Positions 1-5,408 of a stretch of 31,388 bases of DNA are shown here, piece after piece. The stretch lies in the IMG/VR virus record IMGVR_UViG_3300047557_004250, positions 1 through 31,388 of that record, one strand, 5' to 3'. Within the stretch, counting starts at the first letter, position 1; each line of letters starts with the position of its first letter. This DNA is from a virus. A model generated the notes under the pieces. The model ran no database searches, was not told the origin of the DNA, and saw nothing but the letters and a program-made list of their open reading frames with translations. The translations under genes and the position numbers were made by a program.

Positions 1-323
1 CTCCGAACCATGTGTATTTGCTGGATGAATCGAAGCAATACATGCATGGATACTCTATACTCGGAGAAGAGCCGCTGCAGATATTCAAGCAGCCTATACG
101 CTTCTCTACACGCGGCAGAACATTCCAGTTTGTCTCGCACTATGCAGGGGAGACTAAGGAGAACACAAAGCATATAGTCTCCGTGCAGGTAGAGGGTAGC
201 AGGGGAGCTGAGTATACTGTTATCCTGCAGGATGACTCTGCTACATGTACCTGCCAGGGGTTTCAGTTCCGCAGCGACTGCCGGCACCTCGAGTTAGCGA
301 GAAACCAGTTACTATACTTGTAA
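1..323 (+). CDS. SWIM zinc-finger protein, 5' end outside window
   Basis: The reading frame is open from the left edge of the window to a TAA at 321-323, so the gene probably starts upstream; a GTG at position 12 is the only in-frame start near the edge and the ATG at 10 is in another frame. The C-terminal part carries CTC, then about ten residues, then CRH, which fits the CxC...CxH ligand pattern of SWIM zinc fingers. SWIM domains bind nucleic acid or protein partners, so a DNA-binding or regulatory role is possible but unproven. The coding DNA is visibly richer in G+C than the structural genes further right. The next gene starts about 100 bases downstream. Confidence 0.55.
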   Translation, partial: PNHVYLLDESKQYMHGYSILGEEPLQIFKQPIRFSTRGRTFQFVSHYAGETKENTKHIVSVQVEGSRGAEYTVILQDDSATCTCQGFQFRSDCRHLELARNQLLYL

Positions 324-337
324 CAGAAAATAATTGC

Positions 338-352
338 AACCAGCCTGGTTTT
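338..352 (+). terminator. Weak hairpin after SWIM gene
   Basis: AACC (338-341) and GGTT (347-350) can form a short stem directly after the stop codon of the first gene, and an alternative outer pairing of CAGAAAA (324-330) with TTTTCTG (349-355) is possible. There is only a short T stretch after the stem, so termination would be weak at best. Confidence 0.25.
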
Positions 353-369
353 CTGCGGTGTTTTGCATG

Positions 370-398
370 TTGATCTAATTTCGTTTGAAGTTGATAGT
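370..398 (+). promoter_or_regulatory. Possible sigma70-type promoter
   Basis: TTGATC (370-375) is separated by 17 bases from GATAGT (393-398). The match is 4/6 in each box. It is placed suitably to drive the small-gene operon that begins at 430, but no other support is visible. Confidence 0.25.
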
Positions 399-429
399 GG
401 GCTACATGAACAAACGAAAGGAGACAAAA

Positions 430-705
430 ATGAATGAAGCAGAAAAGCGCATGTACGGCATGTCCGCGGAAGATATTCGCGAGGAATACATGGAGTCGCT
501 GACCGCGCGGTTGAGTGGCTTGGAGATGGTCGTAGCAGGGATCCTGAGTGACTGCCAGGAGTTGCTAGCGAGTGGCTCGGGTATCGAAGGCGGCAGTAAG
601 ATCGTGAGTGCACGTGCAGCAGAGAGTGTCCGCAAGCAGTTGAACATCGCGAAGTTCATCGTGTTTGAGATGATGGATCGCCGTGAAGAGAAGGAGGCAG
701 CATAA
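430..705 (+). CDS. Hypothetical phage protein, 91 aa
   Basis: The ATG at 430 is preceded by a good ribosome binding site (AAAGGAG, 418-424), so I prefer it over the TTG at 385 in the same frame. The protein is helical and rich in Glu, Arg and Met, with no signal peptide or membrane segment; the middle (GLEMVVAGILSDCQELLAS) reads as an amphipathic helix. I do not recognise a family. Its stop codon TAA (703-705) shares a base with the ATG of the next gene, so the two are translationally coupled as part of a compact early-type operon. Confidence 0.6.
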   Translation: MNEAEKRMYGMSAEDIREEYMESLTARLSGLEMVVAGILSDCQELLASGSGIEGGSKIVSARAAESVRKQLNIAKFIVFEMMDRREEKEAA

Positions 706-863
706 TGAAGAAGGTTTTTGTGGTGATTGAGAATGTGGACGGATTCGATGAGATCCGTAAGATCTTCGCGAAGGAAGCTCCTGCGCTGATCTACATGGAT
801 GAGGTGCGGGGTGAGTCGCGCGGTGAGAACGATGTGTGTGTTGTTCCGATGGAGGTGGAGTGA
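705..863 (+). CDS. Small hypothetical protein, 52 aa
   Basis: This short frame starts at the ATG overlapping the previous stop (TAATG) and ends TGA at 861-863, which overlaps the next ATG. The peptide begins MKKVFVVIENVDGFDEI and ends in a Val/Glu-rich tail, suggesting a small alpha/beta fold with a first beta strand. No motif or signal peptide is visible and no function can be proposed. Start and stop overlaps on both sides are the main evidence that it is a real gene. Confidence 0.5.
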   Translation: MKKVFVVIENVDGFDEIRKIFAKEAPALIYMDEVRGESRGENDVCVVPMEVE

Positions 864-1096
864 TGTTTGCAAATCTAATGGCAGAAGTTGATTATGTTCG
901 CGCAGCACGTAACTACGATATCCTGGAAGCGATCATGTTCATCAACGAGTATGAGGAAGAGTTTCCGAGTGAAGTCCGCAGGGAGCTGAAGGAGTTCATG
1001 CGCCAGGGCGCGAAGATGTTTGCCCCTGTAGAGGTCGAGTACGAGCTAGTCAACTCCGACGATGTAGTAATCGACTCCTACAAGGTGACCCTATGA
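863..1096 (+). CDS. Hypothetical protein, 77 aa
   Basis: I place the start at the ATG overlapping the upstream TGA (TGATG at 861-865). The GTG at 836 in the same frame lies inside the previous gene. The protein is acidic, with helices around EAIMFINEYEEEFPSEVRRELKEF and a beta-like C-terminus. No family is recognised. The stop overlaps the next ATG at 1093 by four bases (ATGA), in keeping with a coupled operon. Confidence 0.55.
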   Translation: MFANLMAEVDYVRAARNYDILEAIMFINEYEEEFPSEVRRELKEFMRQGAKMFAPVEVEYELVNSDDVVIDSYKVTL

Positions 1097-1365
1097 AATC
1101 GAAGAAGCAATTATTTGTTGACCTCTCGATCTACTTTGGCGATCCGGAGTTCGCTGAGAAGGGGCTGCAGGCAAAAGGAATCTCTAACGAGACGTACGGC
1201 CGGAAGTCCTGCATCTATATCAACTGCGGCACCCCAGAGGAGCGCAAGAACATCGATGGGTTCCTGGCTGCACGGGGCTACAAAGTAAACCGCAACTACA
1301 ATCCAGGTGGTCCGCGGACCGAGGTTCAAGTGTCATACTTCAAAGGGGAGAATTGGAATGAATAA
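1093..1365 (+). CDS. Hypothetical protein, 90 aa
   Basis: The frame begins with an ATGA overlap with the preceding gene and ends TAA at 1363-1365. The protein has two cysteines close together (SCIYINCGTPEE) and a basic, Gly/Asn-rich C-terminal half (RGYKVNRNYNPGGPRTEV). No signal peptide or membrane segment is visible. The Cys pair is not part of a motif I can name. Function unknown. Confidence 0.55.
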   Translation: MKSKKQLFVDLSIYFGDPEFAEKGLQAKGISNETYGRKSCIYINCGTPEERKNIDGFLAARGYKVNRNYNPGGPRTEVQVSYFKGENWNE

Positions 1366-1477
1366 GGTAATCGAATGGACTATACTGCAGCTGATGACAG
1401 ATACTGCCGTGCTAGCTGAACAACGACTCGAGGAGCAACTGTATGACTTAGTTGCGACTCGCCTCTGCGGAGACTAG
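1358..1477 (+). CDS. Small hypothetical protein, 39 aa
   Basis: The ATG at 1358 overlaps the end of the previous gene and has AGGGGAG about six bases upstream. The peptide is a likely amphipathic helix (LMTDTAVLAEQRLEEQLYDLVA) with one Cys near its C-terminus. It is too short to assign. Overlap and ribosome binding site are the reasons to call it. Confidence 0.4.
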   Translation: MNKVIEWTILQLMTDTAVLAEQRLEEQLYDLVATRLCGD

Positions 1478-1478
1478 T

Positions 1479-1559
1479 ATGCATGACGTCGACGACTATG
1501 TAGTGTGGGCATGCATGTTCGCTGCGGGCTTCATCTTCGCTACATTGCTTTTTACCTAA
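1479..1559 (+). CDS. Very small membrane peptide, 26 aa
   Basis: The ATG is one base after the previous stop, with GGAG 8-11 bases upstream. The peptide starts with an acidic MHDVDDY segment followed by a hydrophobic stretch (VVWACMFAAGFIFATLLF) long enough to cross a membrane once. Such one-helix peptides are common in phage early operons. Function unknown, and a chance frame cannot be excluded. Confidence 0.35.
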   Translation: MHDVDDYVVWACMFAAGFIFATLLFT

Positions 1560-1816
1560 AGAAGGCTGCTGGCTGCAGCACACCGCAGCTGGCGTAGCGC
1601 AGCTGCCGGCAGGGGAACCGCTGCCGCGGAACCCCGGGCGGCGGGGGCAGATTCCGCAGCGGTAGTGCTCTAGTCAACTACGGGCCGGTATTCGACTCCC
1701 CTCTGGTACCCATCTGGCGGGGGCAAAAATAGACTGGTGTTCCAAAAACTGGCTGGTATGAAAATTTTTTCACGCCAAAAAACAATAAATATGGGCAGTT
1801 ACTATTTTATTAACCG
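1560..1816. other. GC-rich, hairpin-rich noncoding region
   Basis: No convincing gene is seen here. The first half is strongly GC-rich and self-complementary: GCAGCTG (1585-1591) pairs with CAGCTGC (1600-1606) around an 8-base loop, and GGGGAACC and GGAACCCC elements lie at about 1612-1636. From 1655 to 1712 the DNA resembles part of a tRNA (a D-loop-like AGCGGTAG and a T-loop-like TTCGACTCC) but an intact cloverleaf cannot be drawn. From 1726 the DNA turns abruptly AT-rich, leading into the promoter at 1817. It may be a decayed tRNA, a structured RNA, a terminator or a recombination junction. Confidence 0.4.
1640..1725 (+). repeat. 10-bp direct repeat 76 bp apart
   Basis: GGCGGGGGCA occurs at 1640-1649 and again at 1716-1725. 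The 76-bp period equals the length of a tRNA gene and the intervening bases include tRNA-like fragments. The spacing suggests an insertion or duplication around a tRNA-like segment, but this is only an inference. Confidence 0.5.
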
Positions 1817-1845
1817 TTGTGTTCTTACTACAATTCTGGTATAAT
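1817..1845 (+). promoter_or_regulatory. Extended -10 sigma70 promoter
   Basis: TTGTGT (1817-1822), a 17-base spacer and a perfect TATAAT (1840-1845), with TG at 1837-1838 giving an extended -10. Transcription would start near 1852, just upstream of the gene at 1876. This is the best host-type promoter in the window and fits an early operon read by unmodified host polymerase. Confidence 0.7.
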
Positions 1846-1875
1846 CGCTTTGCTGTATTTGAGATAGGGGTTCTA

Positions 1876-2115
1876 ATGAGATTCTGGACAATATGTTATC
1901 CTGACCGTACTGCTACTGGGATTGAGTATACTCACTGGGAGACGTTATCAGAGAAAGAGATTTTAGATCAATACTGGGTATACTGGTTTACGAAGATGAT
2001 TAATAATCAGCAACCGTTAGAGGATCTAACTTCGGAGAGGTGTATAGAGGATTGGTGTATTGTACACTGGGCAGAGCGTAACTATTGGCGTGAGATGAAG
2101 GAGTGTATACAATGA
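1876..2115 (+). CDS. Hypothetical phage protein, 79 aa
   Basis: The frame is open from a GTG at 1819, but that codon lies inside the promoter, upstream of the expected RNA start. The ATG at 1876, with AGGGG about five bases upstream, is the likely start. The protein is strikingly rich in Trp and Tyr (for example YWVYWFTKMINN and WCIVHWAERNYW), without a signal peptide. I recognise no family. It is the first gene of the AT-richer operon and ends in an ATGA overlap with the next gene. Confidence 0.6.
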   Translation: MRFWTICYPDRTATGIEYTHWETLSEKEILDQYWVYWFTKMINNQQPLEDLTSERCIEDWCIVHWAERNYWREMKECIQ

Positions 2116-2207
2116 GTGATACACTATTGATGGATCTAATGTATTTGGGTATTGGTGTTGTGATTGGAATTGTACTGCGTATTATAGTTAAAGTATATTG
2201 GGGGTAG
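2112..2207 (+). CDS. Small membrane peptide, 31 aa
   Basis: The ATG overlaps the previous stop codon (ATGA). A single hydrophobic helix (MYLGIGVVIGIVLRIIV) takes up most of the peptide and is followed by KVYWG, so an N-out or inner-membrane anchored peptide is likely. No function can be proposed. Confidence 0.45.
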   Translation: MSDTLLMDLMYLGIGVVIGIVLRIIVKVYWG

Positions 2208-2211
2208 TTAG

Positions 2212-2376
2212 ATGCGTGATCCGTTTATTACAGCAATAATTGTTATTTGTACTTTCTGCTCATTTGTACTTATCTGGGCAGCTGCTCATGGCACTGTAGC
2301 AAAGGAGTGTGAGAAACTTGGTGCATTCTATGTTGGAGATAAGGTGTATCAGTGTAGGTTGGTTAATACGATGTAA
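2212..2376 (+). CDS. Small membrane or secreted protein, 54 aa
   Basis: The ATG lies four bases after the previous stop, with GGGG/TAG upstream serving as a weak ribosome binding site. An N-terminal hydrophobic segment (AIIVICTFCSFVLIWAAA) is followed by a short domain with two cysteines 16 residues apart (KECEKLG...YQCRLV). That arrangement fits a membrane-anchored periplasmic peptide with a possible disulfide. Small proteins of this type are frequent in T4-like phages, but none is assigned here. Confidence 0.5.
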   Translation: MRDPFITAIIVICTFCSFVLIWAAAHGTVAKECEKLGAFYVGDKVYQCRLVNTM

Positions 2377-2397
2377 TTTTTTTTAGAGGAAATAGAG

Positions 2398-2568
2398 ATG
2401 AATAAGATTGGTGAGTTTCTCTGGAACAAGCGTGTTCCTATTATGCTGACATTGGGATGGGTGAATGTCGTCAATGGAGTATTGACTCTACTTAGTGGTG
2501 ATTTGATCGTAGGATTGGGAATACTTGGCTTAGGTGTATTCCTATGCTATGAAACGAAGAATCTATAA
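2398..2568 (+). CDS. Small two-helix membrane protein, 56 aa
   Basis: The ATG at 2398 has AGAGGAAATAGAG upstream as ribosome binding site. After a short basic N-terminus (MNKIGEFLWNKR) the protein has two hydrophobic stretches (VPIMLTLGWVNVVNGVLTLL and IVGLGILGLGVFLCY), suggesting a helical hairpin in the membrane. Such hairpins resemble phage membrane modulators or holins in outline only. The gene is far from the lysin at 7984, so I do not call it a holin. It ends in TAATG overlapping the next gene. Confidence 0.5.
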   Translation: MNKIGEFLWNKRVPIMLTLGWVNVVNGVLTLLSGDLIVGLGILGLGVFLCYETKNL

Positions 2569-2822
2569 TGACAAGAAAATTCGAATGGAGAGAAAGAAAC
2601 TCAAAGTGGCATTACTTTGATACTGAAACCGGAATGATTGTAGGGTCATCATTTAAGATAGCCCTACAAGATGTTTGGGGAGCTGTTGTCAATACTGGTA
2701 ACTTTGAGTATGCTTTCAAATTGGATGACGAGAAGCCTCTTGGCCATTACCTCGAACAAGAGTATGCCAAGAAGGCTGTTGAAAGATATTGGGACATTCA
2801 AAATAGGACTCTGATAGAATGA
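2568..2822 (+). CDS. Hypothetical phage protein, 84 aa
   Basis: The start overlaps the previous stop by one base. The protein is soluble-looking, with an N-terminal beta region (EWRERNSKWHYFDTETGMIVG) of WW-like appearance and a helical C-terminus. No catalytic motif is visible. The stop overlaps the ATG at 2819 (ATGA). Unknown function. Confidence 0.6.
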   Translation: MTRKFEWRERNSKWHYFDTETGMIVGSSFKIALQDVWGAVVNTGNFEYAFKLDDEKPLGHYLEQEYAKKAVERYWDIQNRTLIE

Positions 2823-3055
2823 ATAAACTAATTAGAGAACTTTCCGAACAGGCTGAAAAATATGCTGATGATAACTTTAGAGGTGAACCTACATGGTCTG
2901 AAGCATTTGAGTCAAAGTTCGCTGAGTTGATTGTTAGGGAATGTGTTAAAGTGATGTATGATAATGCTATAGAACGACGAGTTCCACCAGATATCAACCA
3001 AACACCTACACATTATGCTATTGCTGTATTAGAACATTTCGGAGTTGAATCGTGA
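2819..3055 (+). CDS. Conserved small phage protein, 78 aa
   Basis: The protein begins MNKLIRELSEQAEKYAD and contains FAELIVRECVKVMYDNA, a layout I associate with a widespread but uncharacterised phage protein group. It resembles the next gene product in its opening (MNxLIRxxE) and in the segment FAELIVRECVKVM versus FTHIIADHCASICM, so the two are probably paralogues from a tandem duplication. Both genes are coupled by ATGA-type overlaps. No enzymatic motif is visible. Confidence 0.6.
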   Translation: MNKLIRELSEQAEKYADDNFRGEPTWSEAFESKFAELIVRECVKVMYDNAIERRVPPDINQTPTHYAIAVLEHFGVES

Positions 3056-3327
3056 ACGAACTAATTAGAAAGTTTGAAAGAATATCACATATCGATGTAT
3101 ACGGACTTGGTACGGACAGAGAGAAATGGGAATTGACTCTAGAAAAATTTACCCATATTATTGCAGATCATTGTGCATCTATCTGTATGAGCCAAGCAGA
3201 TCGTAGAAACATTCGAAATGCATTTGGCATACCAGAAGAATCGAATATCAAGTACAAAGGACCAGATCCTAGCAATAGTATCGAATCACAATACAATCGT
3301 GAACTGAATACAACTAGGATTCAATAA
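3052..3327 (+). CDS. Hypothetical protein, paralogue of preceding gene, 91 aa
   Basis: Start GTG/ATG choice: the frame begins at GTG 3052, overlapping the previous TGA. The product opens MNELIRKFERI and contains FTHIIADHCASICMSQADRRNI, matching the pattern of the preceding protein. The C-terminal third is polar and probably disordered. Function unknown; tandem paralogy is my inference from these short matches. Confidence 0.55.
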   Translation: MNELIRKFERISHIDVYGLGTDREKWELTLEKFTHIIADHCASICMSQADRRNIRNAFGIPEESNIKYKGPDPSNSIESQYNRELNTTRIQ

Positions 3328-3329
3328 AG

Positions 3330-3491
3330 ATGGATATCTGGATTCTAATATTGGTGTCTACTCTATCCCCAACTAAGATTCTATATGATCCCTACCTTGA
3401 AACGGTAAGTGAGAATGATTGTAAAAAACATGCTGAATTAGTATCCAAAAGACAACCCGAAGTAAGAACCTACTGCGTGAAAAAGAAATGA
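3330..3491 (+). CDS. Small protein with N-terminal hydrophobic segment, 53 aa
   Basis: The ATG follows the previous stop by two bases. The N-terminus (MDIWILILVSTLS) is hydrophobic but lacks the basic start of a normal signal peptide, and the rest is polar with two cysteines (NDCKKHAEL and RTYCVKK). It may be a membrane-tethered or exported peptide. The gene ends in an ATGA overlap with the gene at 3488, which supports it being real. Confidence 0.45.
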   Translation: MDIWILILVSTLSPTKILYDPYLETVSENDCKKHAELVSKRQPEVRTYCVKKK

Positions 3492-3787
3492 ACGACGACC
3501 TCGATAAGATCTCAGAACTATTCGAGAAACAAAGAATAGCTGATAACGACGATGCAGAGAAGTTCTGGCAGAATCTCTCCTATGAGGATAAATGTAACGC
3601 TTTCCACGCTGTCGTATCCAGAATTGCAAAAGCAGAATTGATAGATAAAGGATCATATAGGTACGCCCTCTACGAAGTGTTTGGGTTTCAGCCCGATATG
3701 TACGCAAGAGGTATGAACTGCGGCTTTTTGGCTCTCCATAATAGTATCTCAGCTGACTATGATTATGACGATGGTACGATAACTTAA
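3488..3787 (+). CDS. Conserved phage hypothetical protein, 99 aa
   Basis: The acidic, helical protein contains FWQNLSYEDKCNAFHAVVSR and KGSYRYALYEVFGF, a pattern I recall from uncharacterised phage proteins found across aquatic myoviruses. The C-terminus has a NCGFLALHN motif and ends in a run of Asp and Tyr. No catalytic signature is seen. About 30 AT-rich bases separate it from the next gene. Confidence 0.6.
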   Translation: MNDDLDKISELFEKQRIADNDDAEKFWQNLSYEDKCNAFHAVVSRIAKAELIDKGSYRYALYEVFGFQPDMYARGMNCGFLALHNSISADYDYDDGTIT

Positions 3788-3816
3788 ATTTTTTAAATTT
3801 TTTCCGGGAAGGTAAA

Positions 3817-3987
3817 ATGAGACTAATAAGACAGTGCTGTGGCGGTGTATGCCACGCAGGAAAAGACTGCGAAGAAAGAGCCTACCTGGAATATCGTAAA
3901 CGCCATGGTAAGCATTGGTTTATTATGATGATGACTAGCCCCTTTATTACTTTTCTACTAGGACTATTGATTGGAAGTATGTTATGA
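3817..3987 (+). CDS. Cys-rich small membrane protein, 56 aa
   Basis: The ATG at 3817 has GGGAAGG six bases upstream. The N-terminal half has four cysteines in a tight cluster (CCGGVCHAGKDC), which could bind a metal or form disulfides, followed by a basic linker and one C-terminal hydrophobic helix (FITFLLGLLIGSML). The layout suggests a cytoplasmic Cys-rich head on a C-terminal membrane anchor. It ends in an ATGA overlap with the phosphatase-like gene. Unknown function. Confidence 0.5.
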   Translation: MRLIRQCCGGVCHAGKDCEERAYLEYRKRHGKHWFIMMMTSPFITFLLGLLIGSML

Positions 3988-4376
3988 CATATGGAGTTCA
4001 TTCTAATAGCTACCAGGGAGATTATAAACGTGTTCTTTGTGTTTGCTCTGCCGGCATACTGCGTTCTGCAACTGCTGCTCACGTCCTTTGCCAATATCCA
4101 TACGATTTCAATACTAGAAATGTTGGGACGGCTCCCTATGCACTTATTCCTCTGACCGAAGATCTAATTCAATGGGCAGATGAAATAGTCTGTATGGAAT
4201 CTGAGCACGAAATTGTTGTAAGACAAAAGATGATTGAATTTGCATTCAACAAACCAATCATCACCCTTCACATTGAAGATATCTACGAATACAGAAACCC
4301 CAAGCTAGTGAAACTGATTCAAATGAAATACAACGAATATCAAGCAAGCCTACGACCTTACGACGATAACTTTTGA
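3984..4376 (+). CDS. Low-molecular-weight protein tyrosine phosphatase-like protein
   Basis: The 130-residue protein has the C-X5-R-S phosphate-binding loop of LMW tyrosine phosphatases near its N-terminus (Cys21 to Arg27, VCSAGILRSATA). The rest follows the small bacterial predicted-phosphatase group (COG4551 type): a VGTAP segment, then LIQWADEIVCMES, and near the C-terminus an EDIYEYRNPKLVKLI segment holding the candidate general acid Asp. It would hydrolyse phosphotyrosine or a related phospho-ester in the cytoplasm. The substrate is unknown; in a phage it could modify host signalling or a nucleotide-linked modification. It is coupled to the gene before it by an ATGA overlap. Confidence 0.75.
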   Translation: MTYGVHSNSYQGDYKRVLCVCSAGILRSATAAHVLCQYPYDFNTRNVGTAPYALIPLTEDLIQWADEIVCMESEHEIVVRQKMIEFAFNKPIITLHIEDIYEYRNPKLVKLIQMKYNEYQASLRPYDDNF

Positions 4377-4383
4377 GGATATT

Positions 4384-4851
4384 ATGCTACTAGAACATGC
4401 AGAACGTGAAATGGATTTGATGGGGCTCACCGATGATGGTGAAATGAACGGAATGATGCGAAAGCACATCCTTCATATGGTAAAAGAGTTTGCAGCTGAA
4501 GGTCATTCTGGATTTTCTGCTAGCTACGCAATTCAACTGCTCGAGAAACTTTTAAAGTTCGAACCAATCACTCCTCTCACTGGTGAAGATTGGGAATGGG
4601 TTGATGTCTCCGAACAATCTGGAAAACCAATGTGGCAGAATGTGAGATGTGGAAGAGTATTTAAGGATGAAGATGGTGCTTATGATATTGAAGGAAGAGT
4701 TTTTTGGAATTGGCAGACTCTAGAAGATGGTGAAAAGTATAAATCATTCTATACATCACGTGATAGCCGTGTGTACATTACATTTCCTTATGTTCCAGAA
4801 ACAGTTTACGTGGAGGTAAACGATGATGAACAAGAGAGCAATCTACATTGA
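4384..4851 (+). CDS. Conserved phage protein of unknown function, 155 aa
   Basis: The N-terminal third is helical and Met-rich; the C-terminal two thirds contain PITPLTGEDWEWVDVSE, WQNVRCGRVFKD, a YDIEGRVFW segment and YTSRDSRVYITFPYVP. I recognise this as a widespread phage family without known function. The start ATG is preceded by GAGGAT. The end overlaps the next gene by 29 bases, whose own ribosome binding site (GGAGG, 4811-4815) lies inside this gene. Confidence 0.65.
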   Translation: MLLEHAEREMDLMGLTDDGEMNGMMRKHILHMVKEFAAEGHSGFSASYAIQLLEKLLKFEPITPLTGEDWEWVDVSEQSGKPMWQNVRCGRVFKDEDGAYDIEGRVFWNWQTLEDGEKYKSFYTSRDSRVYITFPYVPETVYVEVNDDEQESNLH

Positions 4852-5344
4852 TATGGATGGAGTCGTAGCTGACTTCGATAAATTCGTTTCAAACTTCTTA
4901 GGCCGTAAGATTGGATGGGGAGTCTCTGATCTTACAGCTGAAGAATGGCAAAAAATATCAGAAATTGACAACTTTTACTATCAATTAGACCTGATTCCTG
5001 AGTCGACCACAATTGTTGCCCTCTGTAAATCGTTTTCGACTCGCTTTGACGTCAGTTTTTTGACTGCTATTCCACGTGAACAAACGATGCCAACGTCAAG
5101 AGACGACAAAACTAGGTGGTTGAACAAGTACTTTCCTGGTCTTCCAATCAATTTTGGCCCTTTTTCACGTGATAAACAGAATTGGTGCAAGCCAGGTGAC
5201 ATCCTAATTGACGATAAACCAGAAAATGTTGAGCAATGGGTCGCCAAAAAAGGGGTAGCTGTTCACCATACAGGTGATTTTGACCGCACAATTCGCAATA
5301 TTCTTTCAGCAATCGACGATGAAACGCCAAGACTGTTGACTTAA
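4823..5344 (+). CDS. HAD-family 5'(3')-deoxyribonucleotidase
   Basis: HAD motif I is clear at the N-terminus (IDMDGVVADF), with Asp10 as nucleophile and Asp12 as acid/base, and motif IV appears near residue 130 (ILIDDKPENVEQW). Length (173 aa) and the SFLTAIPRE segment fit the NT5C family, which dephosphorylates deoxynucleoside 5'-monophosphates. In T4-like phages this activity is taken to tune nucleotide pools during replication. Two adjacent ATGs are possible starts (4823 and 4826); GGAGG eight bases upstream serves either. It ends the operon begun at 1876. Confidence 0.8.
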   Translation: MMNKRAIYIDMDGVVADFDKFVSNFLGRKIGWGVSDLTAEEWQKISEIDNFYYQLDLIPESTTIVALCKSFSTRFDVSFLTAIPREQTMPTSRDDKTRWLNKYFPGLPINFGPFSRDKQNWCKPGDILIDDKPENVEQWVAKKGVAVHHTGDFDRTIRNILSAIDDETPRLLT

Positions 5345-5408
5345 AATCATTTAATGTTGAGAATCACCATTGTAGTAATCAACTTTAATTAATTTTAAGG
5401 AGAAACAA

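Noticed and set aside
402-908. Long minus-strand open frame
   Set aside because: It is antisense to three tightly overlapping plus-strand genes with good start signals and shows no recognisable domain.
1640-1715. Intact tRNA gene
   Set aside because: D-loop-like and T-loop-like motifs are present, but the T stem does not pair, the acceptor strands do not match over seven bases and there is no room for a normal anticodon arm plus variable loop.
1819-1875. N-terminal extension of the gene at 1876 from a GTG at 1819
   Set aside because: The extension overlaps the -10 TATAAT and lies before the expected RNA start; the ATG at 1876 has its own ribosome binding site.
2398-2568. Holin
   Set aside because: The two-helix outline is compatible, but the gene lies in an early-type operon more than 5 kb from the lysin and shows no charged C-terminus typical of holins.
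5345-5408. Sigma70 promoter before the DUF932 gene
   Set aside because: Several AT-rich hexamers exist but no pair of -35 and -10 boxes at 16-18 bases spacing matched well.
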